The notes under the pieces are model-generated. The model was not told the origin of the DNA. It worked only from the letters and a program-made list of their open reading frames with translations, and ran no database searches. From contig NZ_NCSU01000016.1 of the NCBI RefSeq assembly GCF_002088945.1, positions 1-64,000 on the forward strand: a stretch of 64,000 bases of DNA, given 5' to 3'. Both the position numbers and the translations under genes were made by a program. Source of the DNA: Henriciella pelagia. Lineage in GTDB: Bacteria; Pseudomonadota; Alphaproteobacteria; Caulobacterales; Hyphomonadaceae. Of the stretch, positions 1 through 8,084 are shown piece after piece (position 1 is the stretch's first letter; every line of letters begins with the position of its first letter).

Positions 1-283
1 CTTTCAGCCCTTCACGCCGCCAGATGCGATACACCCGCTTCTCGTTCACATGCCAGCCATCCCGTCTCAGCAGGGCCGTGATGCGGCGATAGCCATACCG
101 GCCGAACCGCTCGGCCAGGGCGATGATGGCCGCTGTCAGCATGTCCTCATCCTGGCGTGGCACACGCGGCTTGCGCTGAGTGGAACGGTGCTGGCCGATC
201 ACGCGGCAGGCCCGGCGCTCGGTTGCGCCGAGTGTCTCCACCACATGATCGACCGCATCGCGCTTGCGTGAAGGGCTCAGAAC
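1..283 (-). pseudogene. IS3-family transposase OrfB, N-terminal part, cut by window edge
   Basis: The translation starts near VLSPSRKR, continues through RRACRVIGQHRSTQRK and reaches RYGYRRITALLRRDGW and KRVYRIWRREGLK. These are typical N-terminal helix-turn-helix blocks of IS3 OrfB, ahead of the DDE integrase core, which would lie outside the window to the left. OrfB is read from the overlap with the OrfA stop at 277-279, consistent with a programmed -1 frameshift in the AAAG run just before it. The part outside the window cannot be judged, so OrfB itself may be intact. It is called broken here because the partner OrfA is truncated. Confidence 0.75.
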
Positions 284-452
284 TTTCCCTTGATGACTTC
301 CTGAAGGATCTGGTTGTCGAGAGTCAGATCAGAGATCGCCCGGCGAAGCCGTGCATTCTCCTTCTCCATCTCCTTCATCCGCTTGGCCTGGCCAACCTGC
401 AGCCCGCCATACTCCTTGCGCCACCGGTAGTAAGTCTGTTTTCTGTCACGCC
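277..452 (-). pseudogene. IS3-family OrfA, C-terminal remnant with internal frameshift
   Basis: The reading frame gives QTYYRWRKEYGGL, then a leucine-zipper-like stretch (KRMKEMEKENARLRRAISDL) and ends ILQEVIKGKF-stop at 277. This is the conserved C-terminal half of IS3 OrfA. The preceding expected residues GVTE are found in another frame at about 441-452, so two extra bases (or one lost) lie near 438-440. The helix-turn-helix N-terminus is absent here, and sequence upstream of about 450 belongs to trbI. The fragment cannot make a functional OrfA. Confidence 0.75.
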
Positions 453-1383
453 TTCCGACCGACTACACACACATACCCCAACTTGGACCGCCGCTGCCCC
501 GTGAACTCGGGCGGCCGATCCTGTCAGCTCAACAACGGGGGCAGCCCGTGTCGGCGGTCGTCGATCCTGACGAACAGCGACGGTTGCAGGAGTTGGAGGC
601 AGGCCGACTCAGCCGACTTTTCGCCGAAGCCATGACCACCATCGATGACCAGCCTCAAACTTCGTCTGCAGTCGCTCCTTTACAATCCGGCGCCGGATCG
701 TTCTTTCCCGCGAGCGTAACAAGCGCAGCAACTGATGCCACGGACAGACGGGAAGCCTTCCTCGACGAACCCGTTGACCGCCGCACGACAAGCACCGACC
801 GGCTTGTCGATCCGCCAAGCCCCTATGTTGTCCAGGCCGGTGCGGTCATTCCGGCGGCGTGGTCACGGGTTTGCGCCCGGACCTTCCCGGTCAGATCACC
901 GCGCAAGTGACGTCCAATGTCTATGACAATCCGACAGGGCGCTTCCTGTTGATCCCGCAAGGCTCGCGTCTGATCGGTGAGTACGACAGCCGCGTCGCCT
1001 TTGGGCAGAGCCGTGTGCCGCTGGCCTGGACACGCCTGATCCTGCCCAATGGGCGATCCATTGTTCTCGAACGCCAGCCCGGCGCCGACGAAGCCGGCTA
1101 TGCCGGGCTCGAAGACGGCGTCAACAACCACTGGGGCCGGCTATTCATGGCGGCTGGTCTGGGTCTGGCCACTGTCCTGAACATCGGCGTGGAACTTGGC
1201 GCCAACGATGACGATGACATTGCTCGCGCCATTCGTGAGGGAACCCAGGACACGATCGGGCGCGCTGGAGACGAGATCGTCCGCCGTCAGATTTCCATCC
1301 CGCCGACCTTGACCATTCGGCCCGGATTTCCGGTCCGCGTCATGGTCACGCGCGATCTCATCCTCGAACCCTATCGGAGTTGA
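449..1383 (+). pseudogene. trbI: Conjugal transfer protein TrbI (VirB10 family), 5'-truncated and frameshifted
   Basis: TrbI is the VirB10-like protein that spans the envelope in P-type conjugation machines. The frame from about 452 reads LPTDYT and LGPPLPRELGRPIL, a segment normally roughly 80-100 residues into TrbI, so the N-terminal transmembrane part is missing. It was replaced by the IS3 fragment. The frame continues to AGAVIPAA at 839-859. The expected continuation, VTGLRPDLPGQITAQVTSNV, then appears in the next frame from 862, so one base was lost near 859-860. The C-terminal domain (IPQGSRLIGEY, YAGLEDGVNNHWGRLF, PTLTIRPGFPVRV) is well conserved and ends at 1383. Both lesions make it a pseudogene relic of an integrated plasmid or conjugative element. 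Confidence 0.85.
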
Positions 1384-1386
1384 CCT

Positions 1387-1647
1387 ATGACTAAACTGAA
1401 ACTGGGCGCCATCCCCGACGACAAGCCCGTCAAGCTGAGCATAGAACTTCCCGCAGAAATCCATCGTGATCTTATTGCTTATGCCGACGTTCTCGCGCGC
1501 GAAACTGGACAGAAGAACGAGCCTGCGAAACTCATAGCGCCGATGCTGGCGCGGTTCATGGCGACAGATCGTGGTTTCTCGATATTTCGAAAAAGTGGCC
1601 GGTCGCCTTCCTCCCGCCGGTCAACGTCGGAACCACAAATCACCTGA
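1387..1647 (+). CDS. DUF2274 domain protein next to trbI
   Basis: The 86-residue product starts three bases after trbI. It carries the DUF2274 signature (KLKLGAIPDDKPVKLSIELP, then YADVLARETGQ, then PAKLIAPMLARFMATDR), a small protein almost always encoded directly downstream of trbI in conjugation modules. Its role is not established. The last 25 or so residues after MATDRGF do not resemble the family as I know it, so the 3' end may have been replaced by recombination around 1575. Its partner trbI is dead, so the gene is probably a passive relic. Confidence 0.7.
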   Translation: MTKLKLGAIPDDKPVKLSIELPAEIHRDLIAYADVLARETGQKNEPAKLIAPMLARFMATDRGFSIFRKSGRSPSSRRSTSEPQIT

Positions 1648-2164
1648 TTTCCGAAGCTTCATCATCACGGCCATCCAGGCATTGAGCGTTCAATCACCAA
1701 AAAAGCTTCGCCTTCCGGTGGCTACCGCCTGTGAGGAACCTGGCGGGAGGGCTGGATCGCCAGCCGTCAATGTCCTGTTGAGTATAGCTGTCTTTGTGGT
1801 AAGAAAACAGGGTGGCAGTCGTCGCGATGCGCACAGTCGCCTCCGCCTTGCGCAATTTCGATATGATTTCTTCAGGCCGAAATCGCTTTACCTCTATGAA
1901 TGCAGCCAGGTGATTCTTTGTTCGTGACCGCGTCCAAAGGGATCGGGTCAGTGCGGGCATTCTGATGCATGTCCATGTGGTGTTCCTCCGGCGAAGTTGA
2001 CGTGTCGGAACATCAGTCTCCTCCGGCATCGCCCATTGGACAACCTATTGAAAGTTCAAATTCAGGCGCGAAGAACGAGGTGGGGAATCTGTCTAATACT
2101 CTGGATGCGGCTTCGAAGCAGAAAAAGTGACCGAACTCGCCCCAAAATCAGACCTGATTGCGGA
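1648..2164. other. Gene-free stretch with a short IS3 OrfA N-terminal relic
   Basis: No convincing gene is present between the DUF2274 gene and alkT. On the minus strand at about 1830-1885 the residues KRFRPEEIISKLRKAEAT match the N-terminal helix of IS3-type OrfA proteins but lead into unrelated sequence. This is a second insertion-sequence scar. It has the same orientation as the IS3 fragment at 1-452 and supplies the OrfA part missing there. Confidence 0.5.
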
Positions 2165-3346
2165 TTATTGAGTGTCAACTGGAATGCGAGGAGAAATCGC
2201 TCTCGCAAGGGCGCTCTGACGAATGGGAAGGTTTACGATCTCGGCTGCGATAAGACGTTCGCCGCATTTCAGATGCGTTTCCAAAGTTGATGGATGCTGA
2301 GAGGCATTGCTGCGAACCAGATCGTAACCGGACGATATTCCGACCGCCTGAACCTTCATGTCTTTGAGATCGGACCAGAACCGTGGGGGAACTGGGGTGG
2401 GACGTTCTTTGTTGCAAATGGCCGCTGCCGCAATCTGGGCCTGCGTGGTTGCATTGTGAATGGTTTCGATACGCAGTTTTCCGGATGCGAATTCGTTTTC
2501 ACCGCGGGCACAATCTCCGATTGCGAATATTTCGGAGTCAGATGTCCGCATGTCCTGATCGACGCAGATACCATTGTCACATTCCAGGCCCGCGGCTTCG
2601 GCAAGCGCAATATTGGGTGTTGCACCAATCCCCGCCAACACGAGATCGGTCTTTATTTGGGATCCATCGCCAAGATGGATCGAGGAAACGCGGCGTTCAG
2701 CGGCGCCGAACCTCTCAATCTTCTGATTGAAGAGAAACTGAACACCGGCATCTTTCAGCTTCTGAGTAACGAAATTGGTTGTTGCGGGTGAGGCAACGCG
2801 GGCCATGGCACGAGCGGCGGCCTCGACAACAGTGACGGTTCTCCCAAGATTGACCGCGGCAGAGGCCACTTCGAGCCCGATAACACCGGCGCCAATGATT
2901 GCAACGTCGCGACAGCCAGGATCGCTCAAGGCTTGGCGAAGCCTTGCCGAATCGCCCAGGTCTCTCAGATAGTGGATCCCTTTCAGGTTCGCGCCCTTCG
3001 CATTAAGACGACGCGGCGATGCCCCTGTGGCAAGGATCAAGGTATTGAATTTCATCGTCTTCCCGTCCGCAAAGTGGATTCTACGCTTATTCCTATCAAT
3101 CTTGACGACCTTGCGCGCCCGCATCAGGTCGATGCGATTGTCTTCGTAGAATGAAAGAGGACGTATCAGAGTTGGTTGCGGTCTATCCGGTCCCTGCAGC
3201 CACGCCTTGGACAGAGGCGGGCGCTGATAAGGCAGCGACACCTCATCGCCAATAAGTTTTATCGCACCTTCGTAGCCATTCATGCGCAAGGTTGCGGCAG
3301 CATTTGTTCCGGCCACTCCATTGCCGATAATCACAGTTGTGTTCAT
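2165..3346 (-). CDS. alkT: Rubredoxin-NAD(+) reductase AlkT
   Basis: This 393-residue FAD enzyme passes electrons from NADH to rubredoxin AlkG for the alkane hydroxylase. It has an N-terminal FAD Rossmann motif (VIIGNGVAGTNAAATL, residues 4-19), the conserved LPYQRPPLSK, a second nucleotide-binding motif for NADH (VAIIGAGVIGLEVASA, about 150) and the C-terminal FAD motif IFAIGDCA. A strong Shine-Dalgarno sequence (GGAGGAAAG) lies just before the ATG at 3346. It lies 30 bases downstream of alkS on the same strand, so the two likely form an alkST operon as in Pseudomonas putida GPo1. Its length fits AlkT and related ferredoxin reductases. Confidence 0.9.
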   Translation of the reverse strand: MNTTVIIGNGVAGTNAAATLRMNGYEGAIKLIGDEVSLPYQRPPLSKAWLQGPDRPQPTLIRPLSFYEDNRIDLMRARKVVKIDRNKRRIHFADGKTMKFNTLILATGASPRRLNAKGANLKGIHYLRDLGDSARLRQALSDPGCRDVAIIGAGVIGLEVASAAVNLGRTVTVVEAAARAMARVASPATTNFVTQKLKDAGVQFLFNQKIERFGAAERRVSSIHLGDGSQIKTDLVLAGIGATPNIALAEAAGLECDNGICVDQDMRTSDSEIFAIGDCARGENEFASGKLRIETIHNATTQAQIAAAAICNKERPTPVPPRFWSDLKDMKVQAVGISSGYDLVRSNASQHPSTLETHLKCGERLIAAEIVNLPIRQSALARAISPRIPVDTQ

Positions 3347-3376
3347 GTTTCTTTCCTCCCCGGGTTTACCGATTGT

Positions 3377-5992
3377 TTAGATGAGGCTAAGCGAGCGCGC
3401 AGCCATTACTGCCTCGGTGCGATTGGCGACGTTTAGACCACGCAAAATTTTTCTGAAATGCCACTTCACGGTGTCTTCCGTGACATGCATGCGCACTGCA
3501 ATTTCCTTGTTGCTCAGCCCAAGTGCGGCATGTTGCAGGACGATTACCTGCTTCTGACTTAAGGGGGCCGATCTATATGCAAAGGGGCGTTCAGTAATCT
3601 GCACATCATGCGCAGGTACTTTGGTCGTGGCGACCTGAGTTGTCCGTTCATCCAAGAACGCTTTCGCCGCTGGACTGATGACACGCAGAAAATGCCGCCT
3701 GTTTATCAAGGACCTGAAAGCGCCCAGTTGTTGTGCCTTCAGATCGGCATCGGCGATTCTTTTCAGCGCCTGCTTTTTTTCGCCGATCAGATAAATCGCA
3801 GTCGCAAGCGTATATTGGGCCCTGATTTCTCCGCGTTGGTCTCTGACGGCGGAAAAGTTGGAAAGGGCTTTTCGAGCGTGCATCTCGGCCAGGCCCAGTT
3901 TGCCGTCTCGCAGAAATCTTGAGGCTTCTAGCAAGGCGATTTCCGCCTGGATGGCGCGATTCTGGTTTGGCAGAAACACCAGATCTTCGACGGACGGAAG
4001 CGGCTCGGTCGTGAGCGGAATGCTGGTTCGGGTTCCCATAGCAAAGACTTCGGAGCCCAATCGCACCAGAATGCCCAGCCGCTTCAGACCGCGATCCTTT
4101 GCCAGCAGGCGGCAACGTTCAAGCAACAAGAACGCCTGCAATGTGTCACCCTGGCGAATATAGATCTCGGCCGCGCTTCGGACGGTGTTCCACACCACAT
4201 CCGTCACCCCGAATTTCAGCGCAAAATCCAGAGCCTCTTGCACAAGACACTCATCGGGTGTGATCGACTCTTCTTCTGTTTGGACCTGAAGCTCGAAGGC
4301 CGCGAGCATTCCTTTGGTAAAGGGTGTGCACTCATGGGCGACGTTTTCGTTCTTCTGTGCCCGACGAATCTCGCTGCGCGCGCCATAGATGTCGCCATTG
4401 AGCAGCTTAGCCAGAATCCCAGCAGCAGCAAGCCAGCCAAACGCATAACGGTGACGGACCGCGCCGCTCACGACCGTGGCGGAGGCTATTTGATCTGAAA
4501 GGGCAGCAAACTGCCTGCCGGAAGCGGCGATGAATGCTCTGCACGTCTGTGCCGCGGCATGGCCGACAGGATTGGCCGACCCATAGGTATCAATCCAGGC
4601 CGCGCATCTTTCATCGCTTTCTTTCAATTCATCGTGGGTGGCAAGACCGATGGCATGCACCAGTTTCCCCCAGCCATTCGAATCTTCCTCCTCCGAAGGT
4701 GCGGAAACCCTCTGGTCGTTCAGCCTGGAAAGCACATCCTGTGCTTCCTGTGCGCGCTGACTGAAGTACAGCACCCAAGCATATCCGATAGCCAAGGATG
4801 GCATCTGAAGCAGTTTGGCTCTGGGAATGCCCGTGAACCAGATCGTCAAAGCCTCAATCTCTCCTTGTCTCAGGGCTAGATCTAACAGAGCTTGATCAGT
4901 TAGCCGTTTGGCCCAGCTGTGATCGTGTGCGCGAAGAGCAACGTCCACGACCAAACGGTACTCTTTTTTTCGCCAATGCCAGAATGCGATACGTTTTAGG
5001 AAATACGACCGACGCGAGCCATTTGCTTCGTTGAAACGATTGCGCAGGTACTCTCTCAGGGCCCGGTTCATTTCATAGCATTTTGGTTTTTCATCGCTGG
5101 ACATCAAAAGCCCGTGGCGCGATGCTAGTTCTGCCAATTTGCAACTGGAATCGTTAATCTTGAACACATAATCGCTGCAGTCTGCCGTGATTTCCTCCAG
5201 CCAACTGGCGTTAATCAGGTGATCGAGGAGCGGCCGCGTAATCTGTGCCAGTACGTCGGTTTCGAAGTATGCCCGAATCTCTGAAAGGTCAGCGATCGCG
5301 TCGCCTGATGCTTTCGATTTGCCAGCCAGTGCGCATAGAAGCGGCCAACCAGCCGTCTTGTTGTATATCTTCGTCGCCCGGTCGGCTTCCAACGGTAGAA
5401 TTGAACATGTCTCGTCAAGAGTGAAGCTTAACTCTCTTGGACCGATCGTCACCACATGCGAAACTACCGACAGGGTGACCAACGTGCCCGGTTGGTGCCC
5501 GCTTACTACCAGTCGAACGGCTTCTGGCGTTTCCAGGGTGATCGTTTTCAGAAATCTCTGCGTGGCGGCAGAGTCAGAAACGCCGTCCAAGCAAATCATG
5601 ACGGGTCTTTTCCAATCGAAAAGAAGACGCAGTGCGATGGTCTCTGGGCCGCAATCACCGGACGTGACGGGAAGGTCCGGTGGCGAAAGCATTGCGACAA
5701 TCGCGGTTGCAATAAGGTCCGCTTCAGAGACGCTCTCTGGCCAGGACGACGACAGGTCCAGATAGATACAATCGTCTCCTCGGTCGGCAGCTGATTGGGC
5801 GCACAAGGCGATCTGCACTGATTTGCCGAAGCCGCGAGGTGCCTGGTAAAGGAGGCATTTCGCGCCGGGGTGTCCCGCAATATCCAGTCTGTCACGTCTC
5901 AGGCAGCCCTGAGTCAATTTCTTTTGACGGACATTCATGCGTTCCAGAAAATCGTAGATGTCGTTCGGGATTGCGCTGGAGGTCTTAATCAT
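3377..5992 (-). CDS. alkS: LuxR/MalT-type activator AlkS of the alkane operon
   Basis: The 871-residue protein has the MalT/LAL architecture. An N-terminal ATPase has a P-loop (APRGFGKS, about residue 50), a long helical-repeat middle follows, and a C-terminal LuxR helix-turn-helix reads LSQKQVIVLQHAALGLSNKEIAVRMHVTEDTVKWHF. In alkane degraders AlkS binds the n-alkane and activates the alkB promoter. I place the start at the ATG at 5992 because a GGGAGG ribosome site precedes it. An in-frame start 14 codons upstream (6034) has no better support. It is transcribed away from alkB across a shared control region with a perfect palindrome. Base composition is more AT-rich than in the genes right of 16 kb. 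Confidence 0.88.
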   Translation of the reverse strand: MIKTSSAIPNDIYDFLERMNVRQKKLTQGCLRRDRLDIAGHPGAKCLLYQAPRGFGKSVQIALCAQSAADRGDDCIYLDLSSSWPESVSEADLIATAIVAMLSPPDLPVTSGDCGPETIALRLLFDWKRPVMICLDGVSDSAATQRFLKTITLETPEAVRLVVSGHQPGTLVTLSVVSHVVTIGPRELSFTLDETCSILPLEADRATKIYNKTAGWPLLCALAGKSKASGDAIADLSEIRAYFETDVLAQITRPLLDHLINASWLEEITADCSDYVFKINDSSCKLAELASRHGLLMSSDEKPKCYEMNRALREYLRNRFNEANGSRRSYFLKRIAFWHWRKKEYRLVVDVALRAHDHSWAKRLTDQALLDLALRQGEIEALTIWFTGIPRAKLLQMPSLAIGYAWVLYFSQRAQEAQDVLSRLNDQRVSAPSEEEDSNGWGKLVHAIGLATHDELKESDERCAAWIDTYGSANPVGHAAAQTCRAFIAASGRQFAALSDQIASATVVSGAVRHRYAFGWLAAAGILAKLLNGDIYGARSEIRRAQKNENVAHECTPFTKGMLAAFELQVQTEEESITPDECLVQEALDFALKFGVTDVVWNTVRSAAEIYIRQGDTLQAFLLLERCRLLAKDRGLKRLGILVRLGSEVFAMGTRTSIPLTTEPLPSVEDLVFLPNQNRAIQAEIALLEASRFLRDGKLGLAEMHARKALSNFSAVRDQRGEIRAQYTLATAIYLIGEKKQALKRIADADLKAQQLGAFRSLINRRHFLRVISPAAKAFLDERTTQVATTKVPAHDVQITERPFAYRSAPLSQKQVIVLQHAALGLSNKEIAVRMHVTEDTVKWHFRKILRGLNVANRTEAVMAARSLSLI

Positions 5993-6203
5993 CCCTCCCT
6001 CCCTGAAAGTGATGTATCGTAGGCGTGCCGACAACTTACCTAGCGCACAAAAAACTCAAAACTACACGAACGTGTAGTTGTGGAGTGATTTGATTGAGAG
6101 GCAGCTTAGGTCCAAGCGGCAAGAAGCAGCAAATACGAAACCGAGATGCTCTTCTGGCCAATACAGAAACTCACAACAGCCTTTTCGTAGGGAGGATAGA
6201 CTG
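5993..6203. promoter_or_regulatory. Divergent alkS/alkB control region
   Basis: This 211-base AT-rich spacer separates the divergent alkST and alkBGHJKL units and must hold both promoters. Its one clear element is the palindrome at 6060-6079. The alkB ribosome site GGGAGGA at 6190-6196 lies at its right end. I could not identify convincing -35/-10 hexamers by eye. Confidence 0.7.
6060..6079. promoter_or_regulatory. Perfect palindrome, candidate AlkS operator
   Basis: AACTACACG-AA-CGTGTAGTT forms perfect nine-base arms around a two-base centre. Short outer complements (ACTC at 6054-6057, GAGT at 6083-6086) flank it. It lies about 125 bases upstream of the alkB start and 68 bases from the alkS start. 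AlkS is known to bind an inverted repeat upstream of the alkB promoter, so this is the best candidate operator; the assignment is inference. Confidence 0.6.
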
Positions 6204-7415
6204 ATGAGCGATCTAAGCCAAGCGTCCACGGCCCAAGCTGGTGCCGATGAAGTATACGTTGATAAGAAACGGTATCTTTGGATTTTGTCCGTATTCTGGC
6301 CAGCAACGCCGCTGATCGGATTGTATCTGGTCTCGGTAACCGGCTGGAGCATCTGGTACGGGACTGTGCTGATTTTATGGTATCTGGCGGTTCCGATGCT
6401 GGACGCTATGTTTGGCGAGGATTTTTCCAATCCCCCCGAATCGGCCGTACCTGATCTTGAAAGAGACCGATATTATCGCGTGCTTACTTATCTGACGGTG
6501 CCCATGCATTATGCGGCTTTGATCGGGTCTTGCTGGTGGGTCGCAACCCATTCTCTGAATGCGCTCGAATTCGTCGCGCTGGCACTGTCGCTGGGGGTCG
6601 TCAACGGTTTGGCGCTGAACACCGGCCATGAACTGGGTCACAAGAAGGAAGCTTTTGATCGCTGGATGGCAAAACTGGTGCTGGCAGTGGTGGGCTATGG
6701 CCACTTCTTCATCGAACATAACAAAGGGCACCACCGTGACGTGGCCACCCCGAAAGACCCGGCAACCTCGCGTATGGGCGAAAACATCTATTCTTTCGCA
6801 ACCCGCGAAATCCCCGGGGCTTTCAAACGCGCTTGGGAGCTAGAAGAGGTGCGCCTTGAGCGGAATGGTAAGAGCGTCTGGAGCCTGGATAACGAAATTC
6901 TTCAGCCGCTGATCATTACCGTCGTTCTTTACGCCGGGCTGCTGGCATTCTTCGGGCCCATCATGCTTGTGTTCCTGCCCATTCAGATGGCGTACGGATG
7001 GTGGCAGCTGACCTCGGCCAACTATATCGAGCATTATGGCTTGCTGCGCGAAAAACTGCCCAACGGCAAGTATGAGCATCAGAAGCCGCACCATTCGTGG
7101 AACTCGAACCATATCATGTCCAACCTGATCCTGTTCCACCTGCAGCGGCACTCGGACCACCACGCGCACCCGACGCGGTCCTATCAATCGCTGCGCGACT
7201 TCAAGGATCTGCCTGCGCTTCCTTCAGGCTATCCCGCGATGTTCTTTGCTGCGCTTGTCCCCTCCTGGTTCCGATCGATCATGGATCATCGGGTCCTGGA
7301 CTGGGCCAAAGGTGACCTGAACAAGATTCAGATCGAGCCCGGCATGCGCGAATACTATGACCGAAAATTCGGGTCGGTCGCACCTGCACAACCTGCCGCC
7401 ATGCCCGCCGAATAA
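6204..7415 (+). CDS. alkB: Alkane 1-monooxygenase AlkB
   Basis: This integral-membrane diiron enzyme oxidises the terminal carbon of medium-chain alkanes to 1-alkanols. The 403-residue length equals that of AlkB. The histidine motifs are all present: HELGH (142-146), NKGHHRDVATP (173 onward) and LQRHSDHHAH (313-322), plus the AlkB-typical NYIEHYGLLR. Hydrophobic segments lie at about 25-60, 95-140 and 230-265. The start at 6204 is chosen for its GGGAGGA ribosome site; a longer in-frame reading from 6078 lacks one and would cross the control region. It is first in the alkBGHJKL operon and needs AlkG and AlkT for electrons. Confidence 0.95.
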   Translation: MSDLSQASTAQAGADEVYVDKKRYLWILSVFWPATPLIGLYLVSVTGWSIWYGTVLILWYLAVPMLDAMFGEDFSNPPESAVPDLERDRYYRVLTYLTVPMHYAALIGSCWWVATHSLNALEFVALALSLGVVNGLALNTGHELGHKKEAFDRWMAKLVLAVVGYGHFFIEHNKGHHRDVATPKDPATSRMGENIYSFATREIPGAFKRAWELEEVRLERNGKSVWSLDNEILQPLIITVVLYAGLLAFFGPIMLVFLPIQMAYGWWQLTSANYIEHYGLLREKLPNGKYEHQKPHHSWNSNHIMSNLILFHLQRHSDHHAHPTRSYQSLRDFKDLPALPSGYPAMFFAALVPSWFRSIMDHRVLDWAKGDLNKIQIEPGMREYYDRKFGSVAPAQPAAMPAE

Positions 7416-7444
7416 AACCCAGGCATGGCATCTCAGACAAAGGC

Positions 7445-7465
7445 GTTGGCCCCCATGGGGCCAAC
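7445..7465 (+). repeat. Intercistronic hairpin between alkB and alkG
   Basis: GTTGGCCCC and GGGGCCAAC form a perfect nine-base GC-rich stem with a CAT loop in the 173-base alkB-alkG gap. No T-run follows, so it is not a standard terminator. It could be an RNA-processing or 3'-protection element that sets AlkB levels apart from downstream products; that role is inference. Confidence 0.6.
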
Positions 7466-7588
7466 ACTGACCTGACAAACAGCCCCTTGCTTTAACCCAA
7501 AGATGGGGCCGCAGACGCAACCGACAGAAAATCTGGAGAGACGCATGTGCTTGCCTGTCAACGCACGTGTGTGAGGGAGGAATGAACA

Positions 7589-8074
7589 ATGTCTAAATAT
7601 CAATGCCCGGATTGCGGATACACCTACGATGAAATCCTGGGGCACCCGCATGAAGGTTTCCCGCCAGGAACGCCGTGGTCGCAAGTACCCGAAGACTTTG
7701 CGTGCCCCGATTGCGCGGTCCGCGACAAAGAGGACTTTGTGCTGATCGGCGAAGCCGCAGCGCCTACACCAACCCCGGCACCGGCACCAACCCCGGCACC
7801 GACATCCGCTCCGGCCCCGGCACCCGAACCCGTGGCGGTTGCCGCTCCTGCCGCCGCACCGCCGCCTGCTCCGGTGGCACAGGCGGCCCCCGCCGCCGGA
7901 ACCGCCTACCGGAAATGGCTTTGCATCACATGCGGTCATATCTACGACGAAGCCCTTGGCGACGAACACGAAGGTTTTCCGCCGGGAACTTTGTTCAGCC
8001 AGATCCCCGATGATTGGTGCTGCCCGGACTGTGGTGCCACGAAAGAGGACTATGTCCTCTACGAAGAAAAATAA
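7589..8074 (+). CDS. alkG: Two-domain rubredoxin AlkG
   Basis: The 161-residue protein has two rubredoxin domains (about residues 1-50 and 108-160). Each has paired CxxC motifs (CPDCGY/CPDCAV and CITCGH/CPDCGA), joined by an Ala-Pro-rich linker. Each domain binds one iron and shuttles electrons from AlkT to AlkB. The first domain carries an extra arginine after its second CxxC pair (CAVRDKEDF), the mark of AlkG1-type domains. The second (CGATKEDY) lacks it and is AlkG2-type, the form known to serve AlkB. This is the GPo1 AlkG layout. A GGGAGGAATG ribosome site precedes the ATG. No separate single-domain alkF precedes it. Confidence 0.93.
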   Translation: MSKYQCPDCGYTYDEILGHPHEGFPPGTPWSQVPEDFACPDCAVRDKEDFVLIGEAAAPTPTPAPAPTPAPTSAPAPAPEPVAVAAPAAAPPPAPVAQAAPAAGTAYRKWLCITCGHIYDEALGDEHEGFPPGTLFSQIPDDWCCPDCGATKEDYVLYEEK

Positions 8075-8084
8075 GAGCGTGAAC

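Larger units (their letters stand above)
1..452 (-). mobile_element. Truncated IS3-family insertion sequence
   Basis: On the minus strand this stretch encodes the C-terminal part of an IS3-type OrfA followed by the N-terminal part of OrfB in a frame shifted by one base, the normal IS3 arrangement. The element runs off the left edge of the window. Its OrfA end is lost at about position 450, where the plus-strand sequence turns directly into an internal part of trbI. No terminal inverted repeat is visible at that junction, so the element is broken on this side. Confidence 0.85.

Noticed and set aside
6078-6203. Upstream extension of alkB by 42 residues
   Set aside because: It would start inside the control region without a ribosome site; the ATG at 6204 has GGGAGGA and matches the AlkB length.
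7839-8084. Upstream extension of the aldehyde dehydrogenase frame into alkG
   Set aside because: It overlaps the second rubredoxin domain in another frame; homology to aldehyde dehydrogenases starts after 8085.
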